A DNA stretch of 5,332 nt from Geopsychrobacter sp. (GTDB taxonomy: Bacteria; Desulfobacterota; Desulfuromonadia; Desulfuromonadales; Geopsychrobacteraceae): positions 1 to 5,332 of the forward strand of contig JAUXIR010000149.1 in the NCBI GenBank assembly GCA_030620915.1, in the 5' to 3' direction. The notes beneath the pieces are model-generated. The model was given only the letters and a program-made list of their open reading frames with translations, had not been told where the DNA came from and ran no database searches. The translations under genes and the position numbers were made by a program. How positions within the stretch are numbered: position 1 is the stretch's first letter; every line of letters begins with the position of its first letter. Shown here in pieces: positions 1 to 5,332 of this stretch.

Positions 1-63
1 AACTACTTTGATATACTGGAAACTACACTGGACAAATTAGCATCAACACATGGTTCATCATGA
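1..63 (+). CDS. C-terminal tail of an unidentified upstream gene (partial)
   Basis: The first frame is open from base 1 to a TGA at 61-63, giving 20 residues that begin NYFDILETTLDK and end in HGSS. The gene starts outside the window, so its product cannot be named. Two observations support real coding. The stop codon overlaps the ATG of the next gene in an ATGA junction, as at two later junctions of this operon. That next gene also has no visible Shine-Dalgarno sequence, which fits re-initiation by ribosomes finishing this frame. Against it, 60 bases without a stop can occur by chance, and the stretch is more AT-rich than what follows. If real, the gene is probably co-transcribed with the ATPase genes. 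Confidence 0.55.
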   Translation, partial: NYFDILETTLDKLASTHGSS

Positions 64-404
64 CAGACGGATTGCTGGAGAATATCATTCAACTGGAAAA
101 ACGCATCCAGGTCGAGGTGGCTGCCGAGCAGGCACGTGCCGACGAATGGCAACAACGAGAACTGATCACTATTGAGAGCTCCCTTGCGGCAGCGTTGACT
201 GCCGAGGAGGAGCGCTTCAGGCAGATGCTGGCCGAGGAAAAGGCCAAGTTACAAAGTGAAGGCGCTGCCTTGGAAGCAACCTCATCCGCCTGGTGCCAGC
301 GCTTGTCAAGCCTGGACGATGCAACACTGCGCGACGTATTGAAACGGCATCTGGCAGAGATTCTGCCAAGAGGTGACCATGATCATCCGTATGGCCAAAG
401 TTGA
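60..404 (+). CDS. V/A-type ATPase peripheral stalk subunit, H/G-like
   Basis: This encodes a 114-residue soluble protein. Residues about 8-80 are rich in Glu, Ala, Gln, Lys and Arg with hydrophobic residues spaced as in a long helix or coiled coil. There is no signal peptide or membrane segment. Position and character match the small stalk subunit (AhaH of methanogens, NtpF of Enterococcus) that pairs with subunit E to make the peripheral stalk holding the A/B head. The C-terminal part (LRDVLKRHLAEILP) looks like a short amphipathic helix, followed by a polar, His-rich end. The ATG at 60 is the only ATG start in this frame after the in-frame stop at 9-11. It has no Shine-Dalgarno sequence but sits in an ATGA overlap with the upstream frame. 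The 3' end overlaps subunit I by 26 bases. Identity rests on context and composition, because these stalk proteins diverge quickly. Confidence 0.8.
   Translation: MTDGLLENIIQLEKRIQVEVAAEQARADEWQQRELITIESSLAAALTAEEERFRQMLAEEKAKLQSEGAALEATSSAWCQRLSSLDDATLRDVLKRHLAEILPRGDHDHPYGQS
370..376 (+). promoter_or_regulatory. Ribosome binding site of subunit I (GAGGTGA)
   Basis: GAGGTGA matches seven consecutive bases of the extended Shine-Dalgarno consensus and lies inside the end of the preceding stalk gene. It favours the ATG at 379. The GTG at 373 lies within this site and so is an unlikely start. The ATG at 391 would be rather far away. Confidence 0.7.
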
Positions 405-2265
405 AATTGTCGGCCCCAAACAGGATTTGCTGACCACCCTCGAACTCCTGCACAACCGGGGCATTTTCCAACCCGATCCGCAACTGCTGGAACGGGTCGA
501 ACTGGCTGACGACGATCGGCTGCAAGCTCTCGTTCTCGATGAACACGACCTGCGCGAACGCAGCTTCTTTCAGGACCTTTACGAACGTGTTGCAGCCCTC
601 CTCAAGCTCCTCCCCGAAACGACCGACAGCATCTCGCCGCTGCAGCCTCTACCAGTGATGGACCTTCTCGATGAGCTTGTCGATCAGCACCTGGCAAGTG
701 CAAGTGAGCAGACCAGAATCCTGGCCGACGGCCACAAAGAGATGGAGGATCTGCAACATGACCTGATTTTCTGGCAGGCACTGGAACCCTTGCTGGCTGA
801 CTTGCCGCGCGATTCCAACCTGGAGCTCTTAGGTATCACCATCCGCGATAGCCAACAGCTACAGGCCCTCGAAGAACTGCTGCAGAAACGCACCCAGGGG
901 CGCTGTCACATCAGCAGCACGACGACAACCGACGGCTCGCTGATCGGCTTGATTGCCACTGACCGGGAGATCGCCGGAAGCCTGCATCAAGCCCTGACCG
1001 ATGAACGGGTTCCCGAAATGTCTTTACCCGAAGAGCTGGCCAACCTGCCGCTAGCGCAGCGCATCGCAGCCCTACATGAACGCCTGCAGTCGCAAACGGC
1101 CAACTGCCGCAAAAACGAAACACAACTGCTGGAATTTTCCCGCCGCTGGAGACCGACTTATCGCCGCGCCCTGAGTTGGTTGGAAGAACGCCTCACCCTC
1201 TACCGCGCCACCGCCACCGCCTATACGACCCGCCTCTGCTTCATCATCCAGGGGTGGATGGAGCGTGCCGAAGTTCTCAGGTTGCACACCGACCTCAACC
1301 GTGCTTTTGATGGCCGGGTAGTGCTCGAACAACAGGCCATCCTTGAGGAAGATCTCGATCAGGTGCCGGTCATGTTACGCAACCCGGGCTATTTTGCCCC
1401 TTTCGAAATCCTGTCGCGCCTGCTGCCTTTACCGAAATACTCCTCCTACGACCCAACACCACTGATCGGCCTGTTCTTTCCGGTCTTCTTCGGTATGATC
1501 CTCGGCGATATCGGCTACGGCGTGATCCTGTTGGTCATTTCCATTTTCCTTGCCAAGCACTTTCCCCCACAGCGATTACCCAGCGACATAGGCAAAGTGC
1601 TCGGAGTGGCGGCTCTCTACACGCTCCTTTTTGGCTTTCTTTACGGCGAGTTCTTCGGCGACTTGGGAGAAGTCTGGCTGGGATTACATCCCTTATGGTT
1701 CGATCGCAGCAAGGACATTCTGCCCATGACCATCTTTGCCCTGACCGTCGGCATTGTGCACATACTGCTTGGGATCACCCTCGGAGCCCTCTCTGATCTG
1801 CGCCGCCACCAACCGCGCCAGGCACTGCTCAAACTGGCCATGCTCCTCGCCGTTCTGCTGCTGGTGCTGGCTATGATCGGCTGGTTCTATCCGCAATCAT
1901 GGTTGAACACCGGACCGTTATTGATCGGCGTTGGCATTCTCATGACGGTCCTGATCGCTGCCGAAGGGTTGCTCGCCCCGCTTGAGCTGCTTAAAACCAT
2001 GGGCAATATCATCTCCTACATCCGGATCATGGCCATTGGCTTCAGCTCCGTGCTGCTGGCCGTGGTCGCCAACAAACTGGGTGGCATGTCCGGCGATATC
2101 ATGGTCGGGATTCTGGTTGCGGGGCTTCTGCATGCGTTCAACCTGCTGCTGGGGGTCTTTGCCCCCACTGTTCACTCTTTGCGTCTGCATTACGTGGAAT
2201 TTTTCAGCAAGTTTCTCGACCTGGGGGGGCGCCGCTTCGAACCCTGGCACAAGCGGCCCTCTTAA
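379..2265 (+). CDS. atpI: V/A-type ATP synthase subunit I (membrane a-type subunit)
   Basis: This 628-residue protein is the stator subunit that carries ions to and from the K ring. Residues 1 to about 340 form the cytoplasmic part. It begins with the family-typical MIIRMAKVEIVGPK and contains long helical stretches that contact the peripheral stalks. From about residue 362 to 600 there are seven or eight hydrophobic segments, starting with PLIGLFFPVFFGMILGDIGYG, a hallmark of the family. The motif ISYIRIMAIGFS carries Arg549, equivalent by motif to the essential arginine of yeast Vph1 (Arg735), which faces the ring glutamate. A Glu-containing segment (AAEGLLAPLE) precedes it, and HSLRLHYVEFFSKF closes the protein as usual. 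Length is normal for prokaryotic I subunits. The ATG at 379 is chosen because GAGGTGA lies just upstream and the resulting N-terminus fits the family; 391 is the alternative. The gene overlaps the stalk gene by 26 bases and is followed by K after 26 bases. Confidence 0.97.
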   Translation: MIIRMAKVEIVGPKQDLLTTLELLHNRGIFQPDPQLLERVELADDDRLQALVLDEHDLRERSFFQDLYERVAALLKLLPETTDSISPLQPLPVMDLLDELVDQHLASASEQTRILADGHKEMEDLQHDLIFWQALEPLLADLPRDSNLELLGITIRDSQQLQALEELLQKRTQGRCHISSTTTTDGSLIGLIATDREIAGSLHQALTDERVPEMSLPEELANLPLAQRIAALHERLQSQTANCRKNETQLLEFSRRWRPTYRRALSWLEERLTLYRATATAYTTRLCFIIQGWMERAEVLRLHTDLNRAFDGRVVLEQQAILEEDLDQVPVMLRNPGYFAPFEILSRLLPLPKYSSYDPTPLIGLFFPVFFGMILGDIGYGVILLVISIFLAKHFPPQRLPSDIGKVLGVAALYTLLFGFLYGEFFGDLGEVWLGLHPLWFDRSKDILPMTIFALTVGIVHILLGITLGALSDLRRHQPRQALLKLAMLLAVLLLVLAMIGWFYPQSWLNTGPLLIGVGILMTVLIAAEGLLAPLELLKTMGNIISYIRIMAIGFSSVLLAVVANKLGGMSGDIMVGILVAGLLHAFNLLLGVFAPTVHSLRLHYVEFFSKFLDLGGRRFEPWHKRPS

Positions 2266-2278
2266 GAAGGTCATCAAC

Positions 2279-2284
2279 AAGGAG
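2279..2284 (+). promoter_or_regulatory. Strong ribosome binding site of subunit K (AAGGAG)
   Basis: AAGGAG lies 7 bases before the K start, in the 26-base gap after subunit I, the longest gap between genes here. It is the most consensus-like site with good spacing in the window. K is needed in many copies per enzyme, so a strong independent initiation site makes sense. Confidence 0.75.
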
Positions 2285-2291
2285 AATCCTC

Positions 2292-2504
2292 ATGGAAGAA
2301 GTCTGGATCGCATTTGCTGCCGCACTGGCGATTGGCCTGCCGGCCATTGCCACAGCCTGGGCCCAGTCGCGCATCGGTGCCGCCGGAGCCGGAACTTTGG
2401 CGGAAAAGCCGGAATTGACTGGTGTCATCATCATCCTGGTCGCCATTCCGGAAACCATGGTCATTCTCGGCTTTGTCGTCGCTGCAATGATCTTGCTCAT
2501 GTAG
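2292..2504 (+). CDS. atpK: V/A-type ATP synthase subunit K (rotor-ring proteolipid)
   Basis: This 70-residue hydrophobic protein forms a single helical hairpin that assembles into the membrane rotor ring. Helix 1 spans about residues 4-33 and the polar loop is AEKPEL (37-42), typical of the family. Helix 2 spans about 44-70 and contains AIPETMVILGF, where Glu54 is the ion-carrying carboxylate. Gln25 in helix 1 and Thr55 beside the glutamate are polar residues placed as in Na+-binding rings, so Na+ transport is possible but not proven. This is the short two-helix type, unlike the four-helix, one-carboxylate type of Enterococcus hirae. There is no separate signal peptide; the first helix acts as the membrane anchor. 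The start at 2292 is supported by AAGGAG seven bases upstream. Subunit E begins seven bases after the stop codon. Confidence 0.97.
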   Translation: MEEVWIAFAAALAIGLPAIATAWAQSRIGAAGAGTLAEKPELTGVIIILVAIPETMVILGFVVAAMILLM

Positions 2505-2511
2505 TCGAACC

Positions 2512-3111
2512 ATGGGTGAATCAGAGCTGAAGAACGCCCTGCAGCGTGACGGGGAAGCACAGATCCGCGACTTCTGGCAGAAAGCGGAAGCCGCAGTAGC
2601 AAACCGGCGCAAGGAGATCGAAGCCGAATTGGTGCAATTGCGGGCTAAGACTGACCACCAGTTGCAGGCGGAAGCCACCGTCCTACGAAATAATCTGCTC
2701 TTCGAAGCCCAGAATCGAGCCATGGGAGGTCGACTGCACGAGGAAGCGGCGCTTGACGAACGCTTGCTGCACCTGGCTCGACAGATCCTGGCGGAGCTGG
2801 CAGGTGACGATCGTGCCGCCCTTTGGAAAGCGCTCTGTGAAGAGTTGTCAGAGGCTGACTGGACGACCCTCAAAGTTCATCCTGAAGATCAGAAGCTGGC
2901 AGGTCGCGATTTCCCGGCGGCCACGATTGAAAGTGATGAGGCACTCGGTGGTGGACTGATTGCAACCAATGCCGATGGCACGATCCGTATCGACAATTCA
3001 TTAAGCTGTCGCTTGATGCGTGCCTGGCCCGACCTGCTACCGCAACTGTTGGGCGAACTTCGCAAACGGGTGAACAACGATGAAACTGCTCACACCGACA
3101 CGACCGGCTGA
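2512..3111 (+). CDS. atpE: V/A-type ATP synthase subunit E (peripheral stalk)
   Basis: This is a 199-residue soluble protein. Residues about 5-90 are a long charged helix that would pair with the small H/G-like protein to form the peripheral stalk. Residues about 95-185 form the globular C-terminal domain that binds the top of the A/B head. The family signature there is LGGGLIATNADGTIRIDNSL (145-164), with a Gly-rich turn followed by a Val/Ile-Asp-Asn motif. Length is normal. The last 10 residues or so are polar and are encoded where the gene overlaps subunit C by 32 bases. No Shine-Dalgarno sequence is seen before the ATG at 2512, only 7 bases after the K stop codon, so translation is probably coupled to K. 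The start also gives a family-like beginning with a helix of the LKNALQRDGEAQIRDFW type. Confidence 0.95.
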   Translation: MGESELKNALQRDGEAQIRDFWQKAEAAVANRRKEIEAELVQLRAKTDHQLQAEATVLRNNLLFEAQNRAMGGRLHEEAALDERLLHLARQILAELAGDDRAALWKALCEELSEADWTTLKVHPEDQKLAGRDFPAATIESDEALGGGLIATNADGTIRIDNSLSCRLMRAWPDLLPQLLGELRKRVNNDETAHTDTTG

Positions 3112-3964
3112 ACTGCCGGCAGAAGCTCTTTTAGCACGTCTGCGCTGTCGTCGTGCGGCTATCAACCTGGCTGCCGATCGTGGGACAGACACGCCTGCCA
3201 CGGATGTCATCTACTGGGTTTATAAACGACTCAACAGTCGTCTGCGCAAACGCCTCACACCGTTTCTCGACCTGCTCGCCATGCGCAACCTGGTCCTGAC
3301 CTTGCGTTATACCCTTGCGGGCGAGACACCGCCTGCCGCTCTGTTGAACAATTCCCTGCTCACCAGACCTTTGCAACACCTGGTCACGACGACAGAGGAG
3401 ACCGAAACCACTATCGCACAGCTCGAAGCGGCCCTCGCCAGTGACTATCCGTTTGTCGTCGGGCTGACTGCAACCTATCAAAATCAGGGTCCCGGCGGCG
3501 TTGAGCAGCAACTTGCCGACGGCATCCTGCAGCACGGCCTGGCCCGGGCCGGCAACGACATTCTCAAAGTAACGCTGCGTTACCTGGTCGATATGCGCAA
3601 TTGTTTGATGATTAACAAGCTCTGGCGCTGGCAAGTGAACCAGGCACCACCGTTGACGGCTGGCGGCATGCTTGCAACAACCAGCCTGCAGCGCGTCTGG
3701 GCAGCACATGACAGTGACCGCCTCGCCAGACTGACCACTCGGCTGGCTGGGGGGCCATTGGTCTCCACAGAAGCCATCGGCATGGAACAGTGTCTGCTAA
3801 GAGGTTTGACCCGACTATTACGGCGGGCCGGACGCGATCCTCTGGGGTTGGCCGTGGTCATCGAATATCTCTGGCTAGCTCAGCTTGCCGTTCACAATCA
3901 ACTGCTGCGTCAGGCTCTTGCTCCCGACCGGGAGGAATTGCTTGAAGAGGTGTTACTGCTATGA
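3080..3964 (+). CDS. atpC: V/A-type ATP synthase subunit C (AC39/d-like socket)
   Basis: This 294-residue, mostly helical soluble protein matches the C/AC39 family, the funnel-shaped adaptor joining the central shaft (D and F) to the K ring. Visible family-like features are FLDLLAMRNLVLTLRY (62-77), the YLVDMRNCLMINKLWRW stretch (168-184) with Asp171 and Asn174 matching the repeated D..N element, and PLGLAVVIEYLW (254-265) near the C-terminus. It is somewhat shorter than the roughly 320-350 residues usual for archaeal and eukaryotic members. The first 40 residues are less typical. The ATG at 3080 has a partial ribosome site (GGTGA, 3069-3073) and lies inside the end of subunit E. The stop overlaps the start of subunit F in an ATGA junction. 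Identification rests on these motifs together with its place between E and F. Confidence 0.92.
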   Translation: MKLLTPTRPAELPAEALLARLRCRRAAINLAADRGTDTPATDVIYWVYKRLNSRLRKRLTPFLDLLAMRNLVLTLRYTLAGETPPAALLNNSLLTRPLQHLVTTTEETETTIAQLEAALASDYPFVVGLTATYQNQGPGGVEQQLADGILQHGLARAGNDILKVTLRYLVDMRNCLMINKLWRWQVNQAPPLTAGGMLATTSLQRVWAAHDSDRLARLTTRLAGGPLVSTEAIGMEQCLLRGLTRLLRRAGRDPLGLAVVIEYLWLAQLAVHNQLLRQALAPDREELLEEVLLL

Positions 3965-4281
3965 AAGAGATCCTCTTTCTAACCATGGCAGACAGCGCAC
4001 CAGGCTTTGCCCTCACCGGTGTCCGCCAGCAAACGTTGAACCGGGAAGAAGCCTGGTCGACGCTCCAGCAGGCCTGTGCCGACCCCGAAGTGGGGGTGGT
4101 TGTCGCCGACACCCGGCTGCTTGAGAAACTCGACCAAGTCCGCTTGCGCGAGTTAACCGACCGCTGGTCGGGGGTTCTGGTCACCCTGCCGGCGCCTGCC
4201 GACAAGCGTACTCCGCCGAGCGACGAATTAGAGCGCCTGGTGCAAAGAGCGCTTGGCTATCACGTGAGGCTGCAAAGATGA
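3961..4281 (+). CDS. atpF: V/A-type ATP synthase subunit F (central shaft)
   Basis: This 106-residue soluble protein belongs to the small Rossmann-like F family (NtpG in Enterococcus), which binds subunit D in the rotating shaft and can modulate ATP hydrolysis. It shows an N-terminal beta strand (EILFL, 3-7), the conserved GFALTGV (15-21), a second strand VGVVVAD (44-50) and LVTLPAP (73-79). It ends with a helical tail, ERLVQRALGYHVRL (91-104), typical of the movable C-terminal helix. Length is normal. The start at 3961 has GAGGTG at 3947-3952 and overlaps the C stop by four bases. The stop overlaps the A start in the same ATGA manner. Confidence 0.95.
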   Translation: MKEILFLTMADSAPGFALTGVRQQTLNREEAWSTLQQACADPEVGVVVADTRLLEKLDQVRLRELTDRWSGVLVTLPAPADKRTPPSDELERLVQRALGYHVRLQR

Positions 4282-5332
4282 ACGGTAAGGTCACCAGTAT
4301 CAGCGGCGCCACGGTGTGCGTCGATCTTGCCGATCTTAAAGTCGGTGACCGGGTCTTTGTTGGCACCAGCCGCCTGACCGGAGAGGTGGTCCGCCTCGAC
4401 GGCACCATCGCCACGGTGCAGGTTTTTGAAGAGACCCGCGGCCTCGGTATCGGCGAACCGGTAACCAGCGCCAGAGGCCCCTTGACCGTCCGACTCGGAC
4501 CCGGCCTGCTCGGCGGGGTTTTCGACGGCCTACAGCGTCCACTTCCCCTGCTCCAGGAGAGTAGTGGCGATTTCATTACCAGCGGGCAAGACCCCTTTCC
4601 GCTTGACTGCAGCCGGTCTTGGAAGTTCAGCTCCGAACGCAAACCGGGTGAAGAATTGCGTGCCGGAGAAACCTTCGGCAAGGTCAGGGAAGGACATATC
4701 GACCACCTGCTGCTGATGCCACAAGACGGCATCCTGACGCAACTGCACACCGGGGAACTGCAACTCGAGCAACCGGCGGCCACACTCAAAGACAATCAGG
4801 TTTTGCATGGCTGGCATAGTTGGCCGGTGCGCAACGCACGTCCCTATCGGACCAAGTTACCGCCAACCACGCCGCTGATTACCGGACAGCGCTGCCTTGA
4901 CTTTCTCTTTCCCCTGCTCAAAGGCGGCGTCGCCATCGTGCCTGGCGGTTTTGGTACCGGCAAGACTGTCCTTGAGCAAACCATCGCCAAGCACGCCGAT
5001 GTCGACGTGGTGGTCTATGTCGGCTGCGGCGAGCGTGGCAACGAGATGGCCGGATTGCTCGATGAATTTTCCGAACTCGAGGATCCACGCAGCAACCGAC
5101 CACTCATGGAACGCACCATCATTGTCGCCAACACCTCCAACATGCCGGTCGCTGCCCGCGAATCGTCGATCTTCACCGCTGTGACCATGGCGGAATACTA
5201 CCGGGACATGGGCCTCGATGTGCTTTTTCTCGCCGACAGCCTGTCGCGCTGGGCCGAAGCGCTGCGCGAAATTTCCGCGGCCCTCGAAGAGATGCCCGGC
5301 GAGGACGGCTACCCAACCTACCTTGGCTCGCG
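4278..5332 (+). CDS. atpA: V/A-type ATP synthase catalytic subunit A (partial, 3' end outside window)
   Basis: 351 complete codons are open to the window end; full-length A subunits have about 580-600 residues. This is the ATP-hydrolysing or ATP-synthesising subunit of the head. The N-terminal beta-barrel includes TATVQVFEET-like and GPGLLGGVFDGLQRPL segments (73-88). The A-specific bulge insertion spans about residues 110-185. The P-loop is GGFGTGKT (223-230), with Lys229 and Thr230 binding phosphate and magnesium. YVGCGERGNEM (247-257) carries the catalytic glutamate Glu252, and VLFLADSLSRWAEALREIS (315-333) holds the Walker B Asp320. MERTIIVANTSNMPVAARE also fits the family. The P-loop differs from the common GPFGSGKT, and the usual SGPVV near the N-terminus reads SGATV. 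GAGG at 4266-4269 lies 8 bases before the ATG, which overlaps the F stop as ATGA. Confidence 0.98.
   Translation, partial: MNGKVTSISGATVCVDLADLKVGDRVFVGTSRLTGEVVRLDGTIATVQVFEETRGLGIGEPVTSARGPLTVRLGPGLLGGVFDGLQRPLPLLQESSGDFITSGQDPFPLDCSRSWKFSSERKPGEELRAGETFGKVREGHIDHLLLMPQDGILTQLHTGELQLEQPAATLKDNQVLHGWHSWPVRNARPYRTKLPPTTPLITGQRCLDFLFPLLKGGVAIVPGGFGTGKTVLEQTIAKHADVDVVVYVGCGERGNEMAGLLDEFSELEDPRSNRPLMERTIIVANTSNMPVAARESSIFTAVTMAEYYRDMGLDVLFLADSLSRWAEALREISAALEEMPGEDGYPTYLGS

Noticed and set aside
1..59. Possible operon promoter before the stalk gene
   Set aside because: No convincing pair of -35 and -10 boxes at proper spacing was found, and the stretch reads better as the end of an upstream gene.
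2223..2229. A run of seven G bases near the 3' end of the subunit I gene, a possible slippage or phase-variation site
   Set aside because: It falls about 12 codons from the stop, the gene reads intact through it, and slippage would only swap a short tail. No sign of a functional alternative frame was seen.
2266..2291. Possible terminator or attenuator in the gap between I and K
   Set aside because: The 26 bases show no GC-rich inverted repeat followed by a T run, only the K ribosome site.
1982..2530. A 182-codon open frame on the plus strand crossing the end of I, all of K and the start of E
   Set aside because: It lies over three well-identified genes, and its translation is rich in Cys, His, Trp and Arg with no recognisable domain. 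It is a shadow of GC-rich coding sequence.
2274..2873. A 199-codon open frame on the minus strand
   Set aside because: It is antisense to K and E, with a Ser/Arg/Cys-rich translation typical of reverse-strand shadows and no family features.
3131..3709. A 192-codon open frame on the minus strand
   Set aside because: It is antisense to subunit C, which has clear family motifs. No domain was recognised in the reverse translation.
4181..4795. A 204-codon open frame on the minus strand
   Set aside because: It is antisense to the strongly identified A subunit and its translation is low-complexity Ser/Pro/Arg-rich.

Overview
The window holds most of a bacterial V-type (A/V-type) ATPase/ATP synthase operon, with every gene on the plus strand. 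The gene order is H/G-like stalk protein, I, K, E, C, F, A (cut off by the window end). This is the classic order of archaeal aha and Enterococcus ntp operons (ntpF-I-K-E-C-G-A), so subunits B and D are expected just downstream. Nothing in the window gives a taxonomic marker. The moderately GC-rich coding sequence and the subunit style (single-hairpin K, short C) suggest a Gram-negative bacterium, perhaps a Desulfuromonas/Geobacter-like anaerobe, but this is only an impression.

Layout: positions 1-63 read as the tail of an unidentified upstream gene, whose TGA overlaps the ATG of the first ATPase gene (ATGA). Positions 60-404 encode a small charged, helical protein, the likely peripheral-stalk partner of E. 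Positions 379-2265 encode the large membrane subunit I (a-type). A 26-base gap carrying the only consensus-like AAGGAG ribosome site leads to the proteolipid K (2292-2504). Then come E (2512-3111), C (3080-3964), F (3961-4281) and the catalytic subunit A (4278 to beyond the end).

How they work together: A (with B, outside the window) hydrolyses or makes ATP. F (with D, outside the window) and C form the central shaft and the socket to the K ring. E and the H/G-like protein form the peripheral stalks that hold the A/B head against the N-terminal domain of I. The membrane part of I supplies the two half channels and the conserved arginine facing the K ring. K carries a glutamate and a glutamine compatible with Na+ or H+ binding.

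The genes are packed with almost no non-coding DNA, and four junctions inside the ATPase set or at its front edge overlap by 4 to 32 bases. No promoter, terminator, RNA gene, mobile element, repeat or CRISPR array was seen. This is a known machine rather than a new system. The points worth a second look are the unidentified upstream gene that appears translationally coupled to it, the translation-initiation pattern around K, the ion-site residues of K and the variant P-loop of A.
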